Assembly (NCBI RefSeq): GCF_910592395.1
Contig: NC_088311.1
Coordinates: forward strand, 5,956,501 to 6,020,500
DNA length: 64,000 nt
Source of the DNA: Lineus longissimus
Lineage: Eukaryota > Nemertea > Pilidiophora > Heteronemertea > Lineidae
Direction: 5' to 3'
The first letter of the stretch is position 1. The number at the start of each line of letters is the position of its first letter. Shown one piece after another: positions 1 to 13,130 of this stretch. Position numbers and translations under genes: made by a program. A model generated the notes under the pieces. It saw only the letters and a list, made by a program, of their open reading frames with translations, searched no databases and was not told the DNA's origin.

Positions 1-3000
1 ATGTACCCCTGAGCAAAGTAACTTCTTCCCAATCTCAAACATTTCACCAAACAAGACGTTCGGTTTAAGGGAGCGCTTCGCTTCCCCGTTACCACGACGA
101 CAGGGAAATCTAACAAAGGAGGAGCGCACCGCTGCAAGCTAGACGTGCAAAGGTGTCGAATCGCACCGGCAATGATATCTTGTGACATTTCTTAAAACTT
201 CCACAGAATCAATAGTAAGAAGCGTGAATGAATGAGACATTTTATCGCAACTTAGGCGGATGATTGACATTTTATACGTGGTTTCAATGTTGGCGAATAT
301 TTAACAAAACCTTCTTCAAACATCTTGCTTTATACACATATAAATCTTATCTGATTGCATTTTATGGTGTAGCTTTCACAAATATCGAAATCCAGATGGG
401 AACAAAAAGTCAAGTGAAAGAAACCACAAAAATATTAATGGGTCTTTAACGCAAGGGAATGCCTAGATTGCACGAGTTGAAAAGATCTTGAAACATTTTT
501 GTCTGTAATTGGGTCATGACATGATTAGACTAATTACAGCACTTACCAAGAATCAGAAGGAAAAAAATTGAAAGCGAGCACACTCCATTTGGATGGAATA
601 GAAGTGTCATTATCATGTACTCATTTTTTCTGGTAGCTGAGCACCAATGAACCTGAAACCCATCTTGTCCCCAAACCAATATTTTTCATCAAATAATGTG
701 TCTATTTTCGGCGAAAAAAGACAGCGGAAAACAGGTGGCTTTGCAGTAGCCTTTGACCAATAGATAAAGACCTTATTGGCCTCTTTTTGATATCACGGCA
801 ACAGGATTGCCCCCTCCCACGCGCAATACAGGATCAGCAAAAATAGCTGTCACAATCACAAGTCAACAAGCGTCAAAGACACAGCACACCTTAAATGTTA
901 TCCAACACCACAAAAAGCCGCAAATAGTACAAACAATGCTTTACATAATAAGAGGAGCTGATTAATTCTCTTGGAAAAAAAACGTTTTTCTTATGTTCGT
1001 CTTGCTTATGATTGGACATCGTGACATTGAGCCACTCTCGGGAAATGAACGAGGTTTCTTCATCAACGATTGTTACTAAGACGTCGGATGGATGTCCACT
1101 ACAAAGACGAATCAATTACTTTATACATGTAATCTGTCTGTGTCACGTTTCGTTCAGTGGAAACTATAATGCAACGTCTCGTACAAACTTCCGATGGTTC
1201 TCGTCCAATGATAGGTGAATGGTGCTGTCAATGCAGCATATTCTCTGTACAGCTTTTGCTCAGATTCTGCATAAAGTGGTTTGGGTGCAAAAATGAAATA
1301 TCTGAAGAACAGGTGCATCGACCCAGCATATGGGATTGGATAAAGGTTAAAAAGGAGGTTATTGCAGACATTTAATGCAAGAAGCAATGGCAATTCGTCA
1401 AGCAAACATTTCATCTCTGTCATCCAATAAATACTTAGTTACAGTTCGTCTTCAAAGGATTGCTCCTCAAGAATTCCTTGAATTTTGCAATCGTGGAAGC
1501 TTGTCAGCAACAGCTTGGCAAAAAGTCACATTGACTCCAACTCATTGGCTTTGAATTTGGCCCTCATCGCCATAATGAGGATGACCTGATGACTGGCCAA
1601 GCTGTCTCAATAATCATTGTGACATATGATACATATAATTATTTCAATCTGGGGTCAGCCGAGCATATTTTGGTGACACATTATGCAATTCAGAGACAGG
1701 ATTCAGGGTAGCAGATTTGGTGCCATCTGTTGAGAAGTTGATAAAGGCACAGCTGGCTGCGCGAGGGGCAGGGTGGAATCAAATTTCAACCATTAAAATT
1801 TTCAACTGCTTCTCAAGATATTCGATATTTCTGAACCAAACAGAATGAAATCATGCCAACAAGCAACTCACAGATTTCGCAATACGACTTCATATCATTG
1901 AACATATCATAAGGCGTGGTAAATTATTCACGACTGGCCCCCAGTGCATGTCATCATAACTCTGCCATATGACAGAGCCACATTACATCAGAGCGCCTAT
2001 TTGCTGTCCATTAGCGTACAGGGCACACTTGCCCGCTGTTACACAACATCAACAGCCCATTAAAAATTCATTCTGTTGGGGGGAAACACTGGCTGGTGTT
2101 ATATCCAAGCTCGCGAAATGTAATCCAGTCCCTAATACTAGGTCCACGTGGACTCATAAAAGCGAACTTCCATCCCCGAAATTGAATTATCTTGATATAA
2201 ACCAGTTATTCTTCCAGCAAGCCTCCCTGCATATTTTATCATTGGGTCATTTTTTCCAAACGAGCTCCCAGGTGGCGCTAATGTAATTACTACTTGCATT
2301 ATGGAATAAGTTTACAATATGATTGTCATAATTTCTTGTCGGGCTATTAGTGGGAGAACAACTATCAGTGTGCGTTAATACATCCTGGAATAAGGCTTTC
2401 AGAAGCTAAGTGCTCATCTGGCCGACACCCAAAATTCATGTTGTCTAGTTGCATTTGGCCTGGCTTCAGTCAAACAAACAGTCCCAGGAGTGTTTCCATC
2501 CACAAATCCACCTTTTAACTGAAATGAACCAGAGGGAACAGATTTCTCCAAATGGCTTGTCATTCATCCCCTCCCCACCGGCCAGTTGACACTGTGATAA
2601 AAGTATCTTCAAATTCACATTCTTTTTCGTCTAAGATTCGAAATGGCAGGGAAATTCCATGCACATGTCTTCAAAAAGCGACATCTTGAGCACATTTCCC
2701 TGCGGCAGATGACACGCTCCTGTCATATCAGCAGAACATAATCCACCACCTCGAGGAACTGATATAGTTTACTCCCTCAAATAGCCTCCGAGGAGATCCC
2801 ACTGAATTTACAAGATAAAATTTTAAACCCTTAAGACAACATTAATTTAAATTTCAATACCAATGCGAGAATCTATTGTTGCTAATTCCCAAAGCCTCGT
2901 TTCCTAAGCGGTACTGTAATCTCTAGCAGTTCTTGCTCTAACGTCTTTATAAATTTGATGAATGTAAAGTCGTTTCTCAACAACGAAAATCACCGGTAGA

Positions 3001-5540
3001 AAGCATAACAGCTACAGGCTATCATGAACATTATTGGTTTTATTCCGGCAAGTTACTAAACTTGGCGTTAAATACAAATACGCTAAGAAGATTCCGCCAT
3101 TGTTCCGCTTGTTAAACCGGTTAGAAAAATCGTAACTAGTAAAGAGAACGGCTGCATTGTGTTCGGCGATTACGCGGCAAAAATATCAATACCAGATGGC
3201 AAGAATATCGTCTGCTTTTCTGAGTTCAAAATCGTATTGGGTAGTTTTAAAGTTTAAAACAAATATTTGCAACAATGTCTTCTTCCAAGGCCATTTCTTT
3301 CAATTCTGTTGTTTTATCATCCTGGTCAATTTCAAATTGTCGGAACAAACAGGTTGAGAATAATGCCTTAATGACTATCCATCCTTCCCAAATTTAAGAA
3401 TTCAGGAAAGGCATGCAATTTTTATATGGATGCTTCAGAAATCTGCTACATACCCAATAGCGGCAATGTAGACTCCAATGATAGAAGCCTTTACAATGCT
3501 ACGAGAAGGAATATAGGGTGAATTCACCTGACTCACTCTTCCCAGTGCACCTACCATCTCAGATTTCAACTCACTAAGGAGGAGATCATCAAATGGAAAC
3601 CTATCGCTGACTTTCTGATAGCGATGTTGTCAGTATCAACAGAATTGTGGGGTTTTTATAAGAAGGTTAAGTACATGTACAAGCAAACGATGCGTAGTAG
3701 ATTTTTGATTATGATGGCAGTTCCCATAGTATACTATCTCGAGTCCAATAGAAAGTTGGCTATCACCTGCGGTCGAGGTAACTTTGTTCGTCTCTGACAT
3801 CATGCGTCAAAGTTGTTGCTTAATCGAGTGGCCCAAATGCAATACCACAAGGAACAACTGTTATGTGCACTTCAACTCACAACTTCACCCAAACCAAAAG
3901 GCCGAAACTTCTTTCCACATTACCACTAAAAAATTGTTCGAAATTATGCCAAACCTATTTATTCAGCTTTGAATATGAAATATTTGACATCGAGCCGCCA
4001 GACATGTAAATTGTTGCTTCCACTTAGCCACCATGACTTTATAGTCACCCTTATCAAAAGATGATGAGGCAGAGCCTGATAGAGCACAGACAACCCTCAT
4101 GATAGTGCCACCAACACCAATCTTCCCTTCAATGAGCCCAAACCAATTAAGTGAGATTCACAGTCTCAGAAATTCCATACAAATGATTGCATTTTTCACC
4201 CGAACTACACCCACTATTCCTCTATGAAAACTGTACAGTCATTGTTTTTAGCTTTGATTTCGATAGTGTGGAGAAGGCTCTCATTACAAAATCTAGGGGC
4301 AATTTTCATTTTAACAAGAGAAAAAGACCAAGTGGTTCATATATTGTGGATAAACAAACAGTACTCTGGTTCATGGGTCAAGTTTGGGTGGAAGATATCA
4401 ACCAAATTAAAGTGACACTGGCAATAATTGGTTGAATCATGACAACAAAACCTTCATTTACAATTATTTCCTGTGCACTCAAGGGCAAATGATAGCTGTG
4501 TCTTTTTCTGCCTCCAGGCCGAGTAATTCAGTGGATTACACTCGCAAAAAATATTGCATTTCTGACAGCAACATAATGGAATCATTCGACAGGCCTCGGG
4601 CAATTAAGTACAACTTGCATAACTGTCAAAAGGAATGTGACGGCATGGATAATTAATGGCGTTTTTTCATACAGTTTTTATTCAGATTTATTATCAAGTA
4701 GGCTGGTTTTATGCAACCGCTAATGGCTGCTATGAGGATTGTAAGATATCATATGAAAAATCGTACGATTAAGGTTTTCTAGTCATGCATTTATGACAAC
4801 GATATGAAAAGGAGAATTGATGAACTCATTGCGAGAACTTACATTATAGCAGAACATGTCTTAATTAAAAGAAGCTTATTTGAAATATTCAAGAAGAACA
4901 AACTTCCAAGCGAAATTTTAAAATGTTAGTGACATCTTCCTTATCTCGCCATAAGAAGCCGTACATTGTCGATGTCGTTCACCCCTGATGCTCAATATAG
5001 AGCCACGATATGAGAGTAGCGTTGATACTCTAACTTCACCTACCTAAGACCAGTTTTTGATTTCTACAAATTTGAAAGCTGGCACATGAAGTCATAACAA
5101 CATGGTGTCACAACTGTATCGTCTTTTTAAATCAATCAGGTTGAATGGTTTCAAAAAATCATGCCTAAGTTGAATGGAATATGCAGAACCAGTCTTCGAT
5201 CGGTGAAATAAGAGTTTGCACTCTAATTGCACAAATCAACGACTATAGCTGACTCATGTCATCGTCTCAACGCAAACTCGAGAACAGGGAAACACGCACA
5301 CAAGACAAGATAAAGAATACAAGATAGATTTCATATGTCAGAGTAGTTCCTGGCAGAGTTGACAGGCAGGAGGCAGGAGTTGGGAGAAGAGAGGTGTGAA
5401 GATTAGTTTTAGGCCCATGCAGAGCATCCCTGTGGCAATGCCAGTTAGATTTAGGTATGGGCAAAAACACATATGCTTTTGGTATGGGTAATAAAGATTA
5501 AAGTGTCTCTTTCAAAGCCATCCATTCGGGAATTGACAAA
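1..5540. other. Unique non-coding DNA, no gene supported
   Basis: I see no convincing exon, RNA gene or repeat here. Short open frames exist on both strands, but they overlap one another, lack paired splice signals and do not read like a conserved protein. A pyrimidine tract ending in an AG near 636 resembles a plus-strand acceptor, but no matching donor follows. The stretch is AT-rich and reads like intron or intergenic DNA. Confidence 0.5.
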
Positions 5541-5544
5541 AATA

Positions 5545-5800
5545 TTTCAAAGGGAAGCACAGTGGAAGAGTCCGACTGGTGATCAGAAAGTTGTGGGTTC
5601 AAGACATGGCCAGTGCCAGTCTGAACATTCAACTGGCCAAGTTGATAGAGGCACAATATGTGTGCTCCTGGTTTCTGCTTCACAAATTGTCTTTCATATA
5701 GGCTGCACCAAACACTTAAGAGGACAGGCGAACAGTGCATCACTAACACTGGTTCAAACAAGTGAAAGAATGCACACATTTTTAGTGGTGTGACAGGTAG
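5545..5800 (+). mobile_element. Degenerate tRNA-derived SINE
   Basis: A box A-like motif (AGCACAGTGG, 5556-5565) is followed about 40 bases later by a box B-like motif (GGGTTCAAGAC, 5595-5605), the spacing of an internal RNA polymerase III promoter in a tRNA. The intervening arms no longer fold into a clean cloverleaf, and unrelated body sequence follows, so this is a SINE head and not a tRNA gene. I see no clear target duplication, and the 3' limit is a guess. Confidence 0.45.
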
Positions 5801-8800
5801 GATGTGAAAGTGTTTACATGACACCAAATTAGAATGATATGACTTTGAACAATCACATAATTTGACAATTTAGGTACCAGCATGCCCAAATGATACAGCA
5901 AACGTTAATTAGGAATGTTACTCATGTGTAGGAATACTATACAATGTGTAAAGAACTCAAGAGGCGGAACGCTCAATGGGTACAGTAGAACAAAGTACAT
6001 ACCTGCAACATTAAATCCACTAAGAGAGCACCGAGAAAAAATTGAAAAGATGTGGGGAATGTTGTCGGAGTAATCTGACAGCCTGTACCAACTCCTGCAC
6101 ACCTGTTTCATACACAATAACACTACGGTGATAAATGGTTGCACAAACAGCCACTGCCTCTCTGCGTGCACAGCCCAACGCAAACTGCCTGCTGAATTAA
6201 TGAGCAACTGAAGCCAGAAAATTGCACAAACTAATGAAGAACTCCGACATATAAAATCTACCATGCGAATTGAGACACTGCGTTGACTACCACTTCAATA
6301 GTAGGACTGTAACAGACAGTGATGCGTTACCTTCATAAATGTACGATCGGAATGAGTCTATAGAGTGTGCGCTGGTTGAGCCTACCACCGCTGAACGATC
6401 GCTGGCCTCAGTCTGATGAGAGAGTGTTGTGAGGCTGCCGGTTAATTGAGCGCGGTGGTCCTGTTGCATCAAGCCATAACACAGCTGTCTGAATGACCTA
6501 TTGTCTCCAATCAAACGGCAGCGCAGCTAAACCCTTGTACAGGTGTCGTTACCATGACGACAGCTCATAAACGGACATATGTGGACTCCAAGAGAAATTG
6601 AGTCAACAATTATATTCATCACAACCATACTCGTTAGGAACAATTTGTATTGTTTTCAATAATTGCTGTTTTTTTGGTTTTATTGTTGTTTTTTTGTCAT
6701 TATTGGTCAGCATGCTTCAGCTTTGTATTGCGTACATTTCAGTGCCTGCAACCAAGTGCAATCAATAGCAGGACTAACATCATAATTTGCATAAAATCTA
6801 TAACTGCATTTGGCTAATATGCAAATGAGAACATGGGCACGTATTATTTGAACATATGTCAGTAAAATAAGATTGCAATTTAAACACGTGGAGTGGCTCA
6901 AGAGCATTGTTCTGATTTTCAAATTCAAGTGGTTTTCGCACATGAATTCAAAAATATATGAATAACGAATGGAATTCAAGGTATTCAGACACACATCGAA
7001 CACACTTCTTTCACACAAGAGAAGTTTTCCAATACAAAAATGCATTTTAATTCGGTTTTTCATACTTTGGTTCAAATAGGAATTTCAATTAATTTTTAAA
7101 AATTTTTGTTGAACAGTTATTTGATTTTATTGTAAGTGACTATGCGCAATATATCCATCATTATGATATTTGCTGTAAAATAGAAGTGTATTAATTGCTT
7201 AATTAAGAAAGAGTTTCTAAATTGGATTAAAAGTTATGGATATTGCCATTTTTAACTGGCGGCATTAAGCAAAAGACCTGGACACACTCAGAAGGTTTTA
7301 CCAAGAGAAAATTATAACTCAAGTACACTTTCTTTTTGTAATGGTTACTTTTCAAACTAATATTAATTGATGAGGCACAATAGTTATTTTGCCAAACTTC
7401 TCCATTAATGAGAAGGAAAATAAGCAATATCCAAAGGATCAACTAAGATGCATATCATACTGTGCAGTGTGACCTATTGTCAGAGAGATGGGCTTAAAGG
7501 ATGTGTACCATTTTCCTCCCCACTGTTACAAAAATGTTATCAGTTTCCACACTATTGTAAAGATATAAAGGTCCCTGGTATCACTAATAGGATCAGGTGA
7601 AAATATCAATACACGAGCAGATTTACGGGGATGTGTGCATCTCAGAAAATTAGAGAAAAACACCAGTGTTTTGTTGTGACAGACAGCCTCATCGGCCGCG
7701 GTGAGTCAAGTGGAAATGAAAAGACAACGATGAACGACTCAACGTTGCTGAGTCTAAATGAAGCAGAGTCTCCTCAGCCGTAATTAAATGAGAAAAGACC
7801 TGACAGCGTGGTATTTGGCGATGTGATAGAAATATGAAATGCTTTTAAAGTAATTTGTTTTGAATCGGATTGGGGAGGCTGTACGGTTACTGTGTGGTAC
7901 AGAAGTGCGATTGGTTGGTAATTTGTACGCAGTCTGGGTGGAGGCCATGCTTGTGCTAACTGATGGGTTAAAATCTCAGAGGGATGGCTTTTTAAGAGAA
8001 TGATTAGCTTTTTAATATACCCACCAGGTGGCCACATATCTTACTTCAAATGTTTTTTGCCTGCGAAATTTCATCTTTTATGACAGGCACAGAATAAACT
8101 GATATCATCATAGCATACAAGGCTCTAAGACTTTCCGACACAGGATTTGTTCTGGGTTTTTGGGATTAGTTTTTTCTGTCTCACCCTGTACAGCATGCCA
8201 AACTCAGCAACACATGGTTTTAAAATGCCATTCCCTCTTCATATACGTATATGTCAACATATGGCACATTACAGCCATGTCAATTTCACAGCAAATAAAG
8301 GACCCATGGTCCGTTATTGATTTCATGTTCGGGGTACTGTTTCATCAATTATACTCGTCGAACATGTGTGCATTATGTAAACCATTCAATCCTGCATATG
8401 GTACGAAAAAGTCTTATTTTAACAAGTTTGTTAATGTTCAATTTGTCATAAACCTGTCATAACCACACCATGAAATGTACTGCAGACACAGAATTTCTAT
8501 TGAAAAGTAACCCAATTAGGTGGGGGACTTTATTGCTAAAAGGTGGCGACATGGGGTGGAAATCTGTTTGTGATGGACCACTAACTACCATCATCAACAG
8601 GCGATAACGTTCCTCATCGAGAGTGGAAAAAAAAGGCCTCCTGGTGTATTTCAATTGAACTAAGATCCTAGTTCAAAAAGAACCTTCCTTATTTTTGATT
8701 GCTGAACAGAACTTTTCTGACTGCAGAAAAACAATGGCCAGCAACACCTCTAGCCACCTTTTAGTATTTCGCAGAACTAACCACCCACCAAATATTCATT

Positions 8801-11795
8801 CTCTCACCGCAAAACCCAATCATAATTAACGGATGGCCCACACAATAAAAAGCTTTTATATTTCGTAAACCATTAGAGCATATTGTAGATTGGATCCCTG
8901 GTCATGAATGATGCAGTTTTTATGAGGGTCGGCCATCTATAGACAATAAATCCACTAATTGTTCTATTCATAAACGATGGCACATTGACAATGTGGATGA
9001 CAACATGGAATAAGGTATCAACTCCGGTAACTACGGCGCTATTATTGAAAAGTGTGTTGTAGCCGCTTTATCTATGATAGTGTCAAGATAGCTGGTATCA
9101 GGGTCATGCGATCATAATTGATACCTTCATTCAACCTGTGCAAGCCAATTGTTGTCCACCCACAATGGAAATGTCATCAATCACATAATGGCATGATGAC
9201 CGGTACCTCATCTCAGTAACATGTTATTTTTCATATGGCTATTAAGTGCGCAATAGGAAAATAACAAATGTTACCAATTTTTGGGGTGGGTGGGGCTTTG
9301 TTGTGTCACAAAACCCATTTCCAGGAAAGAGGGGTTATTCAAAACAGTTTGTCACTGGATCCTCCTCACCGAATATCATTCTCAATTATTTGCTGAAAAT
9401 ACCTGTACATGCAAAGCACAGATTGATGAGTTTCAGTTGAGATAAATTTACCTAGAGTTGCACGTCTGCTTTAAAGAAAAATACTTTGGTAGGGCCTGTT
9501 TGTAAGAGATGGTAGTCTTATGCAAGAGCCTAAGGCATCTGTGAAGATACATGGGCTAATTTGGTTAAACCAGACTACTGCAGGTAGAAGGCAAAACGGT
9601 GAAATCAAGTAGAGAGTAGAGATCTGAAAGAATTCTAACCTTACGACCCAGATAGTAACTTTAAACCCTTTACAAGTACCGTGCTTAGCCAAGAGTTTTA
9701 GAGACAGAATATTTGCATAGAGCATAGCAATACTTCTATCCTCATGATCATGCTTTCATCACTTCAGACAGCTAAAACGCTTTTCATTGTTTGTTATGCA
9801 AGAAACGACCACATTTTCGAAACATTCTTGGACATTTTATCCTAGGTCTTCACATGCACAGGCCCTTACAGATCAAAACGGGCATTATTCAGCACAGACT
9901 TGAGTCTTCCAAACCTACCCAACAAGGAATATTACGCAACAGCAAAGTACACCAATACAAAAACTATTTATTTGAGCAAGTCTTGGAGAGTAAACAAACA
10001 AGAAAGTTAGTTTACTTTCCAACATAAGCCAAATGGCAATTTGTGTTCAGAAATCCCTTGCAAAGGCTCCGGATTGTGACTAGACTCTTGTGGCTTTTCA
10101 AGCCAGCCAAAGGCTAAACAAACAAATTCCAAAACAAACACCACGATCCCAAAGCTAACACCCAAAAATAACAACGCATTCTTCCCCTTTGGCTTGACTT
10201 GCTATGCCTGTAGTAACAGTTCTGGCGGCCACCTATATAGACAGGGGCAAAAAACCATTAGGGTCAAAAAGTTTATCTCAGGGGGCATGTCCACAGATTT
10301 TCCAAATTGGTTGCCTGAAGCCTCACTGTTGCCCTCTAACCTACCAACGTGACCTTGGTAGATGGACGAGATAGAATTTACTCAAAATGTTTACAAATCA
10401 ATTGGGGCTAAACCCCCTTCAATAGTAAACTCATAAAAAAACTTTCAGCCGAAAATATGACCATCAGATGACACCATTCATCGATAATTCCTCATCGCTC
10501 CCTGGGGCCAATATCTGCTCATGACATCTCCAATTACTTACGAACCCAGTAATAAACTGTCACAAGAATACTACTCTATGGTCGAAATTCAACAGATTCG
10601 TATAACATTACGATGACATAAAATTGACATTGTGACTTGGCAATATGTCGCCAGCAGAGTTGACTGGTCGTCAAGTTCACCCGATGGAACCGGGCAAGGA
10701 TGTCACAAGCCAATCTAGTGAGGAAACCATGTTGTTGGAGCATGTGCATTAATAATAGATAAGCCACATCAAGTCTGGTGACAGGTACTTGACACGCTGC
10801 CCGATCAGGAACTATGAAAGGGTGCATGAAAAGGCACATTTGGGCAGCTTTCGGGACCATCAGGAACTTTCCAGGACAGCTTTTAGTATCAGCCCCAGAT
10901 CCTGACTAACAGATGATTATCTATCCTCGATGACATTTAAAGGGTACCACACAGCAACAAACTCCTTGTCTGTAATCAATAACAAGTTCAAGGACAGCGA
11001 ATTATACAATTTATTGACTGATACATCCACTCTTACCAATTGACGAATCCTTACCACTGCTTTGCTATCTCGTTAGTATCTCCGTGACATTCGTACGATG
11101 CGACTGAGTCAGTGCATGATGCCTTTCTTGTGGTCATATCGCGGTTATCAATAGACAGACATCGCACAGACAGACAAGAAGATATCATTATGTATTTTTG
11201 TACCAGAGCCAAGATGAGAAGGGGGAGGTGATATAAATGCTGTGATGGAGAATCGACGACAAATTGAGTTGTTTGCCTTTTGAAGGGGAAAATATCTGAG
11301 AATCGGTTTGTTTTTGATCAGAGCCAAAGAAGAGAAAAAACATTGCCTTCGTCAAGGCTGAAAGTGATTTCACAGACCATTTTTTTCTTATAAGAAATAT
11401 GAAGAGGAAAAAGTTGTCATCAAATTGACACCATATCGAGAAAATAATGGCATCAATAAGGTTAATAGTCCCAAACCAGAAACCATCAAAATGGCACAAT
11501 TATGGTGTTTCATTGGATATGAAAATTGATCGTCATATCCAATTTTGCAAGTTTTGGTGACCAATTTTACAGGTCTCTTTCTAACGTTTCTAAGAGAGGG
11601 AGGGTGCCAAGTTATTTATTGTTAAAGGGAGAATAACGGCATAAGGCTTTGTATTACTTTTTCAATGCATTACTGTACAACTGATGCCACATGATCCACT
11701 CACTTGTAGTACAATGAAATCATAATGGCCCCCATATCTATGCCTATATTCTCCCTTGAAGAGAGGTTTTTGAGAGAAAATGGACGATCCCCTAC
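5801..11795. other. Unique non-coding DNA, no gene supported
   Basis: This is AT-rich DNA with scattered short open frames and no repeat array. A minus-strand acceptor-like pyrimidine tract lies near 7170-7190, but the sequence after it closes quickly in most frames and no donor stands out. An RFX-like motif at 6546-6559 (GTTACCATGACGAC) is only a partial match. I see nothing else to annotate. Confidence 0.5.
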
Positions 11796-11885
11796 CTTAC
11801 AAGGGAACTGCAATGGTTGCAATGGTTGATGAACCGGAGGAGGCTGATGAAAGTGTAAAGGTTGATTTTGAACCTCTTCACTTAC
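11796..11885 (-). CDS. Candidate internal exon, Gln/Pro/His-rich
   Basis: Read on the minus strand, a strong polypyrimidine acceptor (TTCTCTTTCTTTCTCTTTAA followed by CAG) ends at 11886, and a donor AAG|GTAGGG follows at 11796. The 90 bases between are open only in phase 0 and encode 30 residues, starting VSEEVQNQPLHFHQPPP, with 6 Gln, 7 Pro and 3 His. That is a low-complexity composition typical of activation or scaffold regions in regulatory proteins; no family is recognised. The exon would begin with GTAAGTG, itself a perfect donor, so the same bases can be read as a recursive splice site with this tract as an optional exon. A weaker alternative donor (CTT|GTAAGG) ends at 11801. Both readings need transcript evidence. 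Confidence 0.4.
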
Positions 11886-11908
11886 CTGTTAAAGAGAAAG
11901 AAAGAGAA
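11876..11908 (-). promoter_or_regulatory. Recursive-splice-site-like signal (acceptor abutting donor)
   Basis: On the minus strand, about 20 pyrimidine-rich bases run into CAG|GTAAGTG, with the AG/GT junction at 11886/11885. A consensus acceptor joined directly to a consensus donor is the hallmark of recursive (ratchet) splice sites in long introns. The sequence is seen directly; the function is inferred. Confidence 0.45.
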
Positions 11909-13044
11909 CGAATTAGTTAAACAATTATTATGAATTTGGAAATCATGACATGAAGAGAAGTGGCTGTAGAACCTGGAGACCATCTGAAGGATGGGGTTGA
12001 GCAGAAAAGGAAAAGTTTCCCAAGTGCCCACCGTAAAATGAGAAAGGATGAAAATGGCCAGGAGTTCGGCAGTATTAGGCTAGAATCAAGCAAGTTTATC
12101 AATACAATAACAGAAGTTTATCACAATGTATGCAAAAACCTGTACCAGAAATGCCTGGTTATTGAATTTGAAGCAGTCCATCATGTATACAAGTAGGTAT
12201 GATGCGTAATGCAGGTTATCTTTCTTGTATCCAAAGCGCTGATCTTAGCTGGAATGATGGAACACCAGACCCTAGGATTTCTTGAAGAGCTGGGGGATAA
12301 GCAGGATATGATCTGGAGGTTCTGATCAGACAGGCATTCTACATCCTCATAATCAGGTAATTATACCTAATCGCCCTCTTCAAAAGATGATTGTTTACCA
12401 AGGGGGATGACTGCAAGGTTGGAGCCAAGGATACATATAGGTCTCACAAAGGAATGATTTTTCACCCCGATATCAGGGATTTCCACAATTGAAATTCAAA
12501 GTAAGATTCCAGAGTTTGAATGGCTTTAATCACTTATAAAGGGTTAAAATATATTTTGGTTGTCATACAGAACCAAACATACCATTTGAATATCAGAGGG
12601 CCACAAGACAGTCCTCCTTTATTCTTAGTCATAACTATTGGTTTTCTGAGCTTTCTTCCCGAGGCGAGGCAGGTGGACCTGCTACAGACTTGTATCAATA
12701 TCGCAACCAGTTAGAAACAAGATTACAATAATGGCAATCCGTTAACTAGCCGTATCAGTAGGCATTCAACGGAACACGACAAAAACTGGACATGTTCTTC
12801 ACCAGCAGCTTATGACACGCTCGATACCTTTACTTCTGGCGCGGTCGGAAACGATGGCTTTTATAAAGACGAGTTTTTCATATGGCGTCGCTTCTTTCCT
12901 TTCCTGGTATGAGGTGTTTGAGCAAGGTGAGGACTATACTTCAACACGTGCACCTTGTAATTCATATCCTGACATTATGACATGAATTGTCTTAATACAC
13001 AACAAAGTTTTGGTAACAGAACAATGAGTATTGTAATACATGAC
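11909..13044. other. Non-coding DNA, nothing recognised
   Basis: Short overlapping frames occur on both strands, for example near 11960-12196. They have no convincing splice boundaries or recognisable domain. No repeats stand out. Confidence 0.45.
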
Positions 13045-13079
13045 AGCCTTTAGCATCATGATAGCCTTTAGCATCATGA
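13045..13079. repeat. 19-bp direct repeat, two copies
   Basis: The core GCCTTTAGCATCATGA occurs at 13045 and again at 13064, giving a 19-base period. It is too short to assign a function and is probably a small slippage or duplication event. Confidence 0.7.
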
Positions 13080-13130
13080 CATCACAGCTTGATGTGGCTT
13101 ACAACAAAAGACTTTGTTAGATACTCTTGT

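Noticed and set aside
521-575. Minus-strand TTG|GTAAGTG after a pyrimidine tract as a recursive site
   Set aside because: The tract ends in TTG and not AG, so it has no acceptor.
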